The notes: generated from the sequence alone by a model not told the origin. Numbered from the stretch's first letter, positions 42,386 through 52,319 are shown. The stretch is DNA of 64,000 nt from Spirochaetales bacterium (GCA_030604195.1 JAUVWI010000001.1:91807-155806); one strand, 5' to 3'. Numbers and translations: made by a program.

Positions 42386-43528
42386 TTACAATTCCTGCAT
42401 GTATTGAATTAATCTACTGAGTATCTTGAATGCATTTTCAACGAGCTCGGGACGAACTGTATCGGATAGATCTTCCGGTCTGTGCCAGAGGGGAAGTATT
42501 TCGTCATCATAACCACGGCTGTTGATATACATCGTTCGCGCGCCGGCGTTGTAAAAGGGTTCTGCATCCCAGAGGGGCCCAATATCATTAAAACGAGGTT
42601 TCCCATCTATTCTTAATTCTTTATATATCCCCGAAATAAGATTATCAAGTTCTTGATCATTTGAAGTTATCACAAAGTCAGGGCCGTAAGTGAGTGAGTC
42701 GAGGTTAAGGCAATATTTAATACGGTCAATATCATTTCTCTTCTTTCTTGTTTCTGCATACTGCCTGGATCCAAGTAATCCAATTTCTTCTCCACCAGTT
42801 GCGGCAAAGGTTAGAGTATAATTACACGCTTTTTCTTTAAATGCATGGGCAAGCATCAGCATTGTTATGAGTGTGGCGGTATTATCATTGGCACCCGGCG
42901 TGTTATACTGTGTATCTGCATGAGCCAATATGAGGATTTCCTCCGGACGATCTCCGGGTAGAGTACCGATAATACTGGCTGACTCTGCGTGAGGATAAAA
43001 TTCTGATTTAAGGTAGGCATAAACGCTGACTTCATTCTCTTCCGAATCATCCAATAACCCTTCCTCTTGTCTGCCAATATTAAATATTGGTAAGGATATA
43101 TTTAGATTTTCACGGAAGAGAACCGAGAATGGTGTCGCTCGGCCAAATTGGCTGAGTGCAACATATGCAACAGGAACTGCTGATTTGTCGATTATTTCAT
43201 AGATTTTATTATCATAATCGATCTTTTTTAAAACCCCCTTAACACCGCCTTCAGGCGTACTGACGCTGCCATAATCCGGGAATGTCTCTACATTTTTTGA
43301 GCCACACTTGAACTCCGGTTCCCCGACAATCTTCCAGGCAATAAAACCGAATCGATCTAATTCCACAACGGGAAGAGCTTTTTCCATCTCTTTGCTTATA
43401 ATGGAAACAGATTGATCATACTGAACGGACCCTGATGGTCTTACCCCAATGTCTGAGCAGAGAATGCCCAACATTGTTCTAAGATATTGTCTGCGCGCAC
43501 TTTTGCTTATTGCCAATTTATCAATCAT
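42386..43528 (-). CDS. M28-family metallopeptidase
   Basis: The 380-residue protein has the zinc motifs of M28: ILAHADTQYN (H, D), GANDNTATLI (D), FAATGGEEIGLLGS (E, E) and LPLWHRPEDLSD (H). Known members are aminopeptidases or peptide/amide hydrolases; secretion is not indicated here (no signal peptide). The ATG at 43528 was chosen; an upstream TTG (43573) adds a Cys-rich extension without family support. It is the last gene of the sugar-ABC unit. Confidence 0.8.
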   Translation of the reverse strand: MIDKLAISKSARRQYLRTMLGILCSDIGVRPSGSVQYDQSVSIISKEMEKALPVVELDRFGFIAWKIVGEPEFKCGSKNVETFPDYGSVSTPEGGVKGVLKKIDYDNKIYEIIDKSAVPVAYVALSQFGRATPFSVLFRENLNISLPIFNIGRQEEGLLDDSEENEVSVYAYLKSEFYPHAESASIIGTLPGDRPEEILILAHADTQYNTPGANDNTATLITMLMLAHAFKEKACNYTLTFAATGGEEIGLLGSRQYAETRKKRNDIDRIKYCLNLDSLTYGPDFVITSNDQELDNLISGIYKELRIDGKPRFNDIGPLWDAEPFYNAGARTMYINSRGYDDEILPLWHRPEDLSDTVRPELVENAFKILSRLIQYMQEL

Positions 43529-43600
43529 TGAATACCCGCTGCAAAGACAACAACCGGAGTGGTAGTATCTCAATTGCCAACTGTTTTTGTAGAATATTTT

Positions 43601-44698
43601 TCACGATAACATAGTTAGAGAAAATTTCTCCCTGTAGGCATTGACCATGGCCAGGTAATTGACCAGGGGCACGCTGGCGGTAATGGCATTACTGGTACAG
43701 AATATATGGCCGCCACTGCCCCATCCGGCATCGAGGATCTCAAAGGTCAAGGCCCGGATCTCCTCCGGAGTTGAAAAGCTTAAGATCCTGCCGGGGTCCA
43801 TATTGCCGAAGAAGAGGATCCGGTCTCCGAAGCGCTCTTTTAACCCTTTTAAATCCATCCCGGCACTGAGATCTACTTCCAAATAGGCATCCACCTCGCA
43901 GCCTATAAGAAAATCGTCGATTACCGGCCACAGGTTCCCGTCTGTAGCGTTAACAGAATATCGGCCCGCCTCGCGTATCTTACGGGCACATTTCCTCACC
44001 TCAGGCACTATAAAACTCCGGTAAGACTCAGGCGATATAAGCAAGCGGTTTCCGGCAAAATCACCGCCGATGCCGATCTGGTCGATATTGATTTTCAGGT
44101 AGTCATCAATGACTTTATAAGCCCTTCTGGTTGCCATGGCGAAGTGCTCCCGGGCCACCTCCGGTTCGAGAACCATCGCCTGCATCAGGTCGATATCAGT
44201 CCAGATGCCGTGGAAGTAGGCCGGGGCCAGAATGGGAAGGTCCAGGTCACGCCCGGCCATTTCCCGGCGCAGGAAATGATAAACCAGGTAACAGTCCTCA
44301 GGCAAATTACCCATCATGGACTCTTCAACCTTCTTATTCCGCTCCAGGAGCCGTTCAACCGGATCTCCTGTTGAATCCAACTCAAAGTGGGCTCCTAACT
44401 CCTCCAGGGGATCGTAGAAATATACCTCGCCGGGCACGGGGTTGGGACCAACAAAGAGCATGTCATGACCCAGCAGCACAGCCAGGTCGATCTTGTCCCT
44501 GGCATACTGCTGCAGGGCTCTTTCAAATCCCCTTTCCCCCGCCTCCTTAAGCCAGGGATCCATTCCCCCAAGGTATTCAATAAATGGCCGCCCGAGCAGC
44601 TGTTCTGCCACCGGTGAAAGTAGTACATATTCAAAAATAGGGGTGCGGTCCGGTTCTTGATGGTGATAGGCCGCTTCGATCCGCTCCCGTGATGTCAC
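43601..44698 (-). CDS. Uroporphyrinogen decarboxylase family protein (2), lacking the HxC ligands
   Basis: The 365-residue protein is a UroD-family member (RERIEAAYHHQEPDRTPIF at the start, AMVLEPEVAREHFAMAT, GNMDPGRILSFSTPEEI). At the place of the HxC motif it has VNATDGN, so the usual zinc ligands of MtaA-like enzymes are absent. It starts with GTG, AAAGGAGG eight bases upstream. It lies between the ROK regulator and the M28 peptidase in the same unit. Function unknown. Confidence 0.75.
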   Translation of the reverse strand: MTSRERIEAAYHHQEPDRTPIFEYVLLSPVAEQLLGRPFIEYLGGMDPWLKEAGERGFERALQQYARDKIDLAVLLGHDMLFVGPNPVPGEVYFYDPLEELGAHFELDSTGDPVERLLERNKKVEESMMGNLPEDCYLVYHFLRREMAGRDLDLPILAPAYFHGIWTDIDLMQAMVLEPEVAREHFAMATRRAYKVIDDYLKINIDQIGIGGDFAGNRLLISPESYRSFIVPEVRKCARKIREAGRYSVNATDGNLWPVIDDFLIGCEVDAYLEVDLSAGMDLKGLKERFGDRILFFGNMDPGRILSFSTPEEIRALTFEILDAGWGSGGHIFCTSNAITASVPLVNYLAMVNAYREKFSLTMLS

Positions 44699-44776
44699 TG
44701 CTCCGCCCTCCTTTAGACTTGCTGGCCCACATTGCGGCTGACGCAGTCATTGCCGACGGAAATAAATCCGCACAAA

Positions 44777-45982
44777 TTACTGCATAAAATATTCGATCAG
44801 GATGAGACTGTTGATACCCATTAAACGGATGTCCTTCCGTTCTTCGGAATGAAGAATTTTCAGATCTTTGGCAATGTGCCGCAGAGACTGGTTCATAACC
44901 ACCCGTTCAATACTTTCTAATAAAAATCTGTTTCCATCGATGACAGGACCCCGCAGGATGATCAGCTCCGGATTGAAAACATTGGCCATGTCAGCCAGCT
45001 TATCTCCCAGTTGCTTTCCCACCTGCTCAAAAATATTCCGGGCCAGGCGGTCGCCATTATTGGCAGCAGTGATAACATGCTCAATCTGCAGCTCCTCAAC
45101 ATCTCCGTGGCAGTACTTCAGAATCTCGCTGTTCACTCCCTGCTTAAGTCCTGCTCTGCAAACCGAGAGGATATACTGTTTGGAGCTGACAGTTTCCAGA
45201 CAACCGGTGTGTCCGCAGAAACAGAGCTGTCCGTCGCTCACAGCACGGGTGTGGCCAAACTCACCGGCGTAGTAATTCCTGCCCATATAGATTTCGCCGT
45301 TGGCCACTATTCCCATACCGACCCCTTCGTCTAGCTGCACACAGAGGAAATGGTTCACCCCGATGCCCATTCCGTAGTACTTTTCACCCAGGGCACAGGC
45401 ATTGACGTCGTTGATCAAAAAGCAGGGAATAGTGTATCTGGACTCGATCAAATTTTTAAGCGGCACATCGTACCAGTTTTTGGCGTACATATATTCATGC
45501 GAGATCCCTTTCACCGGATCGATGTGCCCGCCGATGCCCAGACCGATTCCGAAGATCCTTTTACGGAAACCTTCAGCTTTGTCCAGGAGCGTGTCCAGCA
45601 TCTCGTAGAGAATCCCAAGCAACTCATCCCTGGCCATTCCCAGATCAGTAGACAGGATATGCTCAGCCACGATTTCACCCACCGTGTTGATCAGTACCCC
45701 GATCATGTGTGAAACACTGAATACCACGGCAATGTTCAGACCCACTGCCGGATTCATTTCTATAAATGTGGATCGACGGCCCCCGGTAGACTCCTGCTGC
45801 TCGGTTTCTAGAATCAGCCCCATGTCCATGAGGATACTGATGTACTTCACTATTGAAGAAGGGCTCAATTTAAGAAGATCGGCCAGCCTGTTGCGGGTAA
45901 TCCGCTTATGGTTGAGGATTAATTTTAAAATAACATTCAGTCTCACTTTCTGGGCGGTGGAATATTCCGAAAACATATTCAA
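44777..45982 (-). CDS. ROK-family transcriptional regulator
   Basis: The 401-residue protein has an N-terminal winged helix (about residues 15-66: NRLADLLKLSPSSIVKYISI, GGRRSTF) and a C-terminal ROK domain with GEFGHTRAVSDGQLCFCG and HTGCLE (His and three Cys for zinc). ROK repressors of the NagC/XylR type sense sugars. It lies in the sugar-ABC unit and probably controls it and the divergent UroD/epimerase unit. The start is TTG 45982 with GAGG five bases upstream; ATG 45976 is an alternative. Confidence 0.9.
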   Translation of the reverse strand: MNMFSEYSTAQKVRLNVILKLILNHKRITRNRLADLLKLSPSSIVKYISILMDMGLILETEQQESTGGRRSTFIEMNPAVGLNIAVVFSVSHMIGVLINTVGEIVAEHILSTDLGMARDELLGILYEMLDTLLDKAEGFRKRIFGIGLGIGGHIDPVKGISHEYMYAKNWYDVPLKNLIESRYTIPCFLINDVNACALGEKYYGMGIGVNHFLCVQLDEGVGMGIVANGEIYMGRNYYAGEFGHTRAVSDGQLCFCGHTGCLETVSSKQYILSVCRAGLKQGVNSEILKYCHGDVEELQIEHVITAANNGDRLARNIFEQVGKQLGDKLADMANVFNPELIILRGPVIDGNRFLLESIERVVMNQSLRHIAKDLKILHSEERKDIRLMGINSLILIEYFMQ

Positions 45983-45994
45983 TAATCCTCAAAT

Positions 45995-46864
45995 CTAACC
46001 TTTCAGAGCGCCGGCGGAAATCCCGCTGATAAAATCCCTCTGCATCATCCACATTATCATAAGCACCGGAAACACGACCACGCAGCTCATGGCAGCCATA
46101 GGCCCCCAAATCAGGGCTTTGTCGGTGATAAACCCGGCAATCATTACGGTAAGGGGTTTCGACCTGTACACGGTTAGAATGACCGCATATAAAAACTCAT
46201 TCCAGCTGAACACAAAGGTAAGCATGCCGGTGGCGATAAGACCTGATTTCACCATCGGGGTGGTAACGTAGAAGTATCGCTGGGGCAGCGTGCAGCCGTC
46301 GAGCATGGCTTGCTCTTCCACCTCAAAAGGGGCTTCCTGGTAGAAACCGATCATCAGAAGAATGACCAGGGGGAGGTTAAAACTGGCATTCATGATAACC
46401 AGGGCCAGTATATTGTCCATTAACCTCAGGGTTCGAATAATGTAAAACACGGGAACCGCCACCACAATGGCCGGATACATCTTCTGCACCAGGAACCAGC
46501 CGGCAAAAAAGCCCTTGATTCTTTTCGGCAACACCCCATTAATCAGCGAGTAGGCGGTCAGGCTCCCGAAAAGCACTGTCACCACAGTTGCACCGGAGGC
46601 AATGAGGATTGAATTGACCAGCCCCTTTAAGAGCTCATACTTCTGCACAATATCGACAAAGTTCTGAATTGTCGGTTTTGAAGGAAACATCACCGGGGGC
46701 TTGGCGTAATATTCCTGCTCAAGCTTGAAGGCATTGGTGACCATCCAATAAAAGGGGAAGAGGACTATTAATAGAAGGATGAACAGCAGGATGATCCTGG
46801 TTGGGAGCCCCAGGAAATTGCTTAAGTAACTTTCACGCTGACGTTTCGACCTTAGCTTAATCAC
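45995..46864 (-). CDS. Sugar ABC transporter permease, MalG type
   Basis: The 289-residue protein has six hydrophobic segments and the MalG-type EAA loop (EEQAMLDGCTLPQRYFYVTT, about residues 180-199). It is one of two inner-membrane subunits of a CUT1 sugar importer. Its start overlaps the stop of the MalF-type gene by four bases. No ATPase gene is present in the window, so a shared MsmK-type ATPase must be supplied elsewhere. Confidence 0.9.
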   Translation of the reverse strand: MIKLRSKRQRESYLSNFLGLPTRIILLFILLLIVLFPFYWMVTNAFKLEQEYYAKPPVMFPSKPTIQNFVDIVQKYELLKGLVNSILIASGATVVTVLFGSLTAYSLINGVLPKRIKGFFAGWFLVQKMYPAIVVAVPVFYIIRTLRLMDNILALVIMNASFNLPLVILLMIGFYQEAPFEVEEQAMLDGCTLPQRYFYVTTPMVKSGLIATGMLTFVFSWNEFLYAVILTVYRSKPLTVMIAGFITDKALIWGPMAAMSCVVVFPVLMIMWMMQRDFISGISAGALKG

Positions 46865-47766
46865 CCCAACCTCCGCAGCTGGTAGCTTCTAAGGCGCATA
46901 AAACCCCAGGCGATCAGTGACATAGCCACGATGAACAGGATGGCTGTTGCCGATGAATAGCCCACATCCAGAAACTTGATCCCCTGACGGTAGATATAGG
47001 TGGGCAGCATCTCGGTGGCATTTCCGGGCCCCCCCTGGGTCATCACGAAAATGACATCGAACACTTTAAAGGCATCGATAAAACGAATCATGGCCACAAT
47101 AATGATGACGGGAGCTGTAATGGGCAGCACCACCAGGATAAAGAGCTTCCAGGGCGAGGCGCCATCTACCCGGGCCGCATCGAGAAAGCTTTTGGGTATT
47201 GATTTGATGGAGGAGAGCACCAGAATGGCCACAAAGGGAATAAACTGCCAGCAGTCAACCATGACAATTGTATAAATAGCGATTCGATAATCTCCTATCC
47301 ACGAAACCGGCTGCAGACCTACAAGGGTAATGATATAATTGATGACCCCATAGGTGCGGTCCAGCATCATCCGCCAGAGGGTACCGGAAGCAACGGGTGC
47401 GATAATCATGGGAACCATCAACAGGGTGACCATAAGCCGGGATATTTTGTTGTCATCGGAAAGCATCATGGCCACAATGACACCGATCACCAGCTCAACA
47501 GATACAGAGAGCACAGCGAAGAAAACATTGTTGGAGAGCGATTTTAGAAATATCTCATCCTTGAACATGCCAATGTAGTTATTTAAGCCCACGAACACCG
47601 GTCTCGACCCCGCAATGTTCAGCTTGAATCGGTGAAAACTTAAAACCAGGCCGTAACCCAGGGGGATAAAGGCTGCTATCAGGAGGATGAGAATTACCGG
47701 CAGAATGAAAAGCCAGGAATACACCTTATCTACTTTGGTCTGATAAATGCGTCTCGTTATCAGCAT
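46861..47766 (-). CDS. Sugar ABC transporter permease, MalF type
   Basis: The 301-residue protein has six transmembrane segments and the EAA motif LDAARVDGASPWKLFILVVL (about residues 197-216), as in MalF/UgpA-like permeases of CUT1 transporters. It is preceded by the substrate-binding gene with an 84-bp gap and followed by the MalG-type gene with overlap. Confidence 0.9.
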   Translation of the reverse strand: MLITRRIYQTKVDKVYSWLFILPVILILLIAAFIPLGYGLVLSFHRFKLNIAGSRPVFVGLNNYIGMFKDEIFLKSLSNNVFFAVLSVSVELVIGVIVAMMLSDDNKISRLMVTLLMVPMIIAPVASGTLWRMMLDRTYGVINYIITLVGLQPVSWIGDYRIAIYTIVMVDCWQFIPFVAILVLSSIKSIPKSFLDAARVDGASPWKLFILVVLPITAPVIIIVAMIRFIDAFKVFDVIFVMTQGGPGNATEMLPTYIYRQGIKFLDVGYSSATAILFIVAMSLIAWGFMRLRSYQLRRLG

Positions 47767-47850
47767 GGATTGTTAAGTCTCCTAAAAGGGTTAGACCTCT
47801 TTAGAGATTAGCAAGAGATCTAACCCTGGTTTATGCTGATCAGCAACCTT

Positions 47851-49146
47851 TTAGCGGCCGGTGTTTTTAACTCCCGGTGCAGGTGGATAATCATTTAACA
47901 GCTTGGTTAAGCCGTTTTCCATGAACTTGACCGACTTCTCCAAATTCCACTGATCGGTGACGTAGTTGGCCACCGCATCCCGTACATAGGTTTCTGCCAT
48001 GGTGCCCGCCGGGATCCGCCACCAGATAACCGCACCCTGGTCGGAAGCGGCCTTATGGGGATACATCTTGGAGTTCTTGACCTCCGGCTTTTCCCACACC
48101 GATGCTCGTGCGGGCAGGATAGAGTAATCGATGTAGTTCTTTAGCTGTTTTTCCTTGCTGGTGTAGAACTTGATCCATTCCCAGGCGGCATCCTTGTGCT
48201 TGGCGGCTTTAGGTATACCGATATCCCACGAGGAAAGGACTGTCACCCCGTTCTTGGCGTAGGGAATCGGAGCGATAGCCCATTTGTTGACAACTTTGGA
48301 TTTTTCCGGGTTGTCCCCATTGGGGCCAATAGCCAGGGTGGGCCATGAGAAACAAACAGCAGCGTTGCCCTGCAGGAAGGCAGCATCCGCCTCGGCCAGC
48401 GTCCAGGCAGGCGCCGCCGGATCGGCGTAAGTAAACCACTTTCGAGCGATCTTGAGTGCCTCCCGGGTCTCAGGTGAATCGATGGTGAGGTTCCAGTCTG
48501 CATCGGCCCAGCGTCCGCCCAGGGACCACTGCACCATCATCCACAGACCGCTGAGCTGCTCTTTTACCCCGGGAAAGGAAATCGCATATAATCCGTTGGC
48601 CGGATCGTGTATCTTGTCCATCAACACGAAGAACTCATCCCAGGTCTGCGGAAACTTGTCGATCAGGTCGGTTCTGTAGGAAAGGGTCTGAGGCGTGTTG
48701 GAAAAGGGAAAGCCCATGATCTTCCCGGCCCACTTTCCGGACTACTCCCAAAGCCCGGGGAGAAAATCCGAGGTATCGAAGTTGTCTCTCTTTATATAGG
48801 GCTCAAGGTCCTCCATGAAAGGTTCGAACTCGCCGTCCCACTGGCAGGCCGGGGTGACTATATCGTAGGTGTCATCGCCGGTGGACAGGGCCAGGCCCAT
48901 CTTCTCGTACAGCGTGATGTAGGGAAAGTCTACGATTCGTACTTTGGCGCCGGTTAATTCCGTGAACTCCGCCGAATACTCTTTGGCTGCTTCCGCATAC
49001 GTAGCGGAAAAGTAAAGCGCGGTGATTGTCTGGCCGGCAAAGGGTTTGCCCTCTACGGCCGGAGTTTCTTCTTTCTTGCCACCTGCCAAAACCATGACAC
49101 TACTTATCATTAGCAGTACCATACAAACGATTAACACTTTTCTCAT
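47851..49146 (-). pseudogene. Sugar-binding protein gene with an in-frame amber stop
   Basis: The 432-codon frame encodes a signal peptide ending VMVLAGGKKEE, and an extracellular solute-binding protein (family 1) with TYDIVTPACQWDGEF, SGKWAGKIMGFPF and later DAAWEWIKFYTSKEKQ. It begins at ATG 49146 with AAGGAGG. A single TAG (48744-48742) interrupts the frame after LPGLWE; the reading frame is unchanged on both sides, so only one base change is needed. Other genes here end in TAG, so recoding is unlikely. It is the first gene of the sugar-ABC unit; without read-through the transporter lacks this binding protein. Sequencing error is possible. Confidence 0.85.
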
Positions 49147-49263
49147 TTTATCCTCCTTCGGATTTAAGTTTTTCACCCATCTTGAGAGAAAATTTACGGA
49201 TCACCACAGTTGTTTGTTTATATTTAGTATATCCTCCATTACACCCTGATGAGATAGTTCAAT

Positions 49264-49292
49264 ATTTTATGAGATATTCAAGTATTTGTCAA
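49264..49292 (-). promoter_or_regulatory. Promoter of the sugar-ABC unit
   Basis: On the minus strand TTGACA (49292-49287), 17-bp spacer and TAAAAT (49269-49264). The 5' leader to the ATG at 49146 would be about 110 bases. Confidence 0.75.
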
Positions 49293-49340
49293 TACTTTTT
49301 TTAGCTATTCAACTATGTTATGTTTTTTTTAACGATTTAA

Positions 49341-49369
49341 TTGACTTTTTCCAGTTAGTGGGCTAAAAT
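49341..49369 (+). promoter_or_regulatory. Promoter of the UroD-epimerase unit
   Basis: TTGACT (49341-49346), 17-bp spacer and TAAAAT (49364-49369). Transcription would start near 49376, leaving about 12 bases with AAGGAG before the ATG at 49388. The 48 bases between the two divergent -35 boxes are A/T-rich and probably hold the regulator site. Confidence 0.75.
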
Positions 49370-49387
49370 ACCGGCATAAGGAGAATT

Positions 49388-50416
49388 ATGCTTTCAGGAC
49401 GTAAACTCGTAGAAGATGCGCTTCAAAAAAGAACCGTCCCACGCATCCCCTGCTTCCCGCTGATCGATCTTGCTTTTGCCGCCGCCTATATTAAAAAACC
49501 CCTGCGAGAGGTCCAGTTGGACCCCAGGCTACACGCCCAGGCGCTCTGCACCTGCGCTGATCTGCTGCCGGTAGACGGGGTGTACATCAATCTGGGTCTG
49601 AATTCCGGTCAGTCCACCCGTATCAAAGACAACACATATCTGATCGATCAGGCCTTGACCCTGGTTATTCCGGAAAACGATGTGCTCTCCATATCCTCTA
49701 CAGACATCAAATCACTCGATGATGAGCGGCTCCTGACAGCTAAGCTCTTCCACCCCGGTATGCTGGCCGCCTTTTCGCTTATGCAGGACAGTATTAAGGA
49801 CAGGGTTGCTGTTTTCGTAGGGGTTACAGGAACTTTCTCCCAGGTCTCCTTGCTCTACGGCATCCCGGAACTGATGATGGCCCTTCTGGACCAGCCGGAA
49901 GCGGTGCACCGAGCCCTGGGAAGAAGGCATGAAATCGTACTTCAGCAAATCCGGGAAGTCGCCCAGGCCGGGGCACGGTTCATCTGGATCGGCGAAGGGC
50001 TGGGCTCGGGAAGCCTCATCTCCCCCCGGCAGTACCGGGACTTTGTCCTGCCCTACGAACAGAGCATGGCCGATGAGATACGGCGGCAGGGGGCTTTGTC
50101 GCTGCTCCACATCTGCGGCAATGTTACAGCGGCCCTGCCGGACATAAAGAGCTGTAAAGCGGACGGATTCGACCTGGATTACCCTGTGGATTTACAAAGG
50201 GCCCTGGACATTCTCCTACCCCACGTGGCGGTAAAAGGTAATATTAACCCTACCCTTTTCCTCCCGGGTCAGGAAGAAACACTGCGGCAGGCCTGTATTG
50301 AAGCGAAGAGCATTGCCGGTAATAGGGATGGCTTCATCATGTCCACCGGCTGCCTGGTTCCCCGGGATGCCTCTGCAGGATCTTTTCAGATAATGGCTGA
50401 AATTGTGCAACAATAA
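49388..50416 (+). CDS. Uroporphyrinogen decarboxylase family protein, MtaA-like (3)
   Basis: The 342-residue protein has the HxC motif in LLHICGNVTAALPDI (about residue 241) and the later Cys in MSTGCLVPRDA, like MtaA-type methyltransferases. It lacks a nearby corrinoid protein. AAGGAG precedes the ATG. It is the first gene of a unit with the epimerase, 25 bases apart. The similar placement of this gene and protein (1) next to sugar genes suggests a shared role in handling a particular carbohydrate or methylated sugar, which is speculation. Confidence 0.78.
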   Translation: MLSGRKLVEDALQKRTVPRIPCFPLIDLAFAAAYIKKPLREVQLDPRLHAQALCTCADLLPVDGVYINLGLNSGQSTRIKDNTYLIDQALTLVIPENDVLSISSTDIKSLDDERLLTAKLFHPGMLAAFSLMQDSIKDRVAVFVGVTGTFSQVSLLYGIPELMMALLDQPEAVHRALGRRHEIVLQQIREVAQAGARFIWIGEGLGSGSLISPRQYRDFVLPYEQSMADEIRRQGALSLLHICGNVTAALPDIKSCKADGFDLDYPVDLQRALDILLPHVAVKGNINPTLFLPGQEETLRQACIEAKSIAGNRDGFIMSTGCLVPRDASAGSFQIMAEIVQQ

Positions 50417-50441
50417 ATAAGGAGTAAAAGAGGAGACGGAT

Positions 50442-51629
50442 ATGGACTTAAACCGCATGAAAGAGCTTCACAACTACTTCCACGATGAGCTTGTAAACAA
50501 CACCATGCCATTTTGGATGAACCATGCTACAGATCGTGAATATGGAGGGTTTACCACCTTCCTCGACCGCAAGGGTGAGATATTGAGCACCGACAAGCCC
50601 ATGTGGGTCATGGGCAGGATTACCTGGCTGCTGGCCCGGCTCTACAACGAGCTGGAAAAGCGCGAACAGTGGCTTGAGCTCGCCAAGCACGGGGTGGATT
50701 TCATTAAAAAGTATGGTTTTGATGGGGATGGGCGGATGTTCTACGCCGTTACCCGTGACGGACGACCGTTAAGAAAGAGGCGCTACCTCTTTACCGAGAC
50801 TTTTGGGGTAATCGCCCTGGCTGAATATGCCCGGGCTTCTGGGGACCTAGAATCCCTGGAGCTGGCTAAAAAATTGATGGACCTGATCCAGGATCATTAC
50901 CGCAAGCCGGGGCGGTTAGAACCGAAAATCATCACGGAGACCCTTCAAACCCGCGGCCATTCCATGGCCATGATCAGGATCAATACCCTTCAGGTATTGC
51001 GGGATGCAGATCCTGAAGGGATGTATGATGAGCAAATCAACCAGGCCATCGATGATGTATTCACCTATTTTGTCAAGCCGGACAGGAAGGCCCTGCTGGA
51101 AACTGTAGGGGCGAATGGGGAGTACCTGGGGCAGATCCCGGAAGGACGCTGCGTCAATCCGGGCCACATTATCGAGACCGCATGGTTCATCATGGAGGAG
51201 GGACGATATCGGAATGACACTGGGCTGATCAAAAAGGCCGTACCCCTGCTGGACTGGGCCCTGGAGATTGGCTGGGACTCAAAGTACGGCGGCCTTTTCT
51301 CTTTCGTTGACATTGAAGGCAAACAGCCGGTGCAACTGGAATGGGACATGAAGCTGTGGTGGCCACACAACGAGGCCATTTATGGAACGTTTTTGGCCTA
51401 CGCTTTAACCAATGAGAAGAGATATGAGGACTGGTTTGAGAAAATCCTGGACTGGTCCATCCAGCGATTCCCCGACAAACAGTACTGTGAATGGATCGGC
51501 TACCTGCACCGTGACGGCAGCATGGCCTTAGATCTGAAGGGCAACTACTTTAAAGGGCCCTTTCACATCCCCAGGCAGCAACTCTACTGCCACCTGCTGC
51601 TTAAAAAGATGATCGATAAGGCCGTTTAG
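50442..51629 (+). CDS. N-acylglucosamine 2-epimerase/cellobiose epimerase-family protein
   Basis: The 395-residue protein matches the AGE superfamily (alpha/alpha-barrel): FWMNHATDREYGGFTTFLDR at the start, RRYLFTETFGVIALAEYA, GRCVNPGHIIETAWF and EWDMKLWWPHNEAI. Members epimerise the C2 of N-acyl hexosamines or of mannose/glucose units, or isomerise related sugars. The His residues expected in the active site (NPGHIIE and WWPHNE) are present. It shares a promoter with the UroD-family gene. Substrate unknown. Confidence 0.87.
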   Translation: MDLNRMKELHNYFHDELVNNTMPFWMNHATDREYGGFTTFLDRKGEILSTDKPMWVMGRITWLLARLYNELEKREQWLELAKHGVDFIKKYGFDGDGRMFYAVTRDGRPLRKRRYLFTETFGVIALAEYARASGDLESLELAKKLMDLIQDHYRKPGRLEPKIITETLQTRGHSMAMIRINTLQVLRDADPEGMYDEQINQAIDDVFTYFVKPDRKALLETVGANGEYLGQIPEGRCVNPGHIIETAWFIMEEGRYRNDTGLIKKAVPLLDWALEIGWDSKYGGLFSFVDIEGKQPVQLEWDMKLWWPHNEAIYGTFLAYALTNEKRYEDWFEKILDWSIQRFPDKQYCEWIGYLHRDGSMALDLKGNYFKGPFHIPRQQLYCHLLLKKMIDKAV

Positions 51630-51705
51630 GCTGTTGACTGCTCTGTATTGCTACTCGTCCTTCGAACATCTCGTTGAAAGCCCGGTGTTTGATTTCCCCC
51701 TGTGT

Positions 51706-52319
51706 TCACGGTGCTTTTAACCAGCGGTCCAGCCAGGCAAAGGCTTCCTCTTGCATCGGCTGATGAAAACGGTGAGGTCCGTCAAAAAAGCTCACCTTGA
51801 GATGCTCTGAAGCGCCCGCTTTCTCATAGATACGGGTCAGGAGATCTGAAGCCCGCCTCATCTCCCCTATTGTATACAGCGGATCCTCTTTACAACATTG
51901 GACCAGGGATGGCAGGGGGACCCTCAATCCCAGGACTTCAGGGTAATCCAGGTACAAGGAAAGCAATGGAATATAAACCATCCAGGAGTGGATGAAGGAG
52001 ACATTTAGAAGAAAATCTCTCCAGGTGGTCATGAACCCCACCGTAACCGAGCAGCGAATACGATCATCCAGACCAGCCAGGTAGTTGGTCCGCATCCCTC
52101 CGCCGGACAGACCGCAACAACCGAGGCGCCCGGCATCCACATCTGCCCTTGAAGCCAGAACATCCAGTGCTGCCCGGTCTTCGGCCATGAAAACACCGGG
52201 CCAGGTAGTCCCGGCACAGAAGAGGGATTTGGCAATGATGTGTTCATGCTGCCCGGCGAAGGGACAAAATTCGCAGCCCATGGACCATAGCTTCCCAAAC
52301 AGTTGAGATCACCATTCAT
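51706..52319 (-). pseudogene. Truncated alpha/beta-hydrolase (esterase) remnant
   Basis: The C-terminal part (191 residues from Met at 52281) has the nucleophile elbow CGLSGGG and ends GPHRFHQPMQEEAFAWLDRW, like dienelactone-hydrolase/acetyl-xylan-esterase-type proteins. About 130-180 N-terminal residues are missing. A start ATG with AAGGAG stands at 52319, but its frame (MNGDLNCLGSYG) is out of phase with the esterase. This suggests that a deletion fused the original 5' end to the middle of the gene with loss of frame. Not expected to be functional as a full enzyme. Confidence 0.7.

Noticed and set aside
48742..48744. Pyrrolysine or other amber recoding
   Set aside because: Several genes end in TAG and no methylamine or Pyl genes are present.
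52281..52319. Programmed frameshift in the esterase gene
   Set aside because: No slippery sequence is seen and a large N-terminal part is missing, so deletion is simpler.
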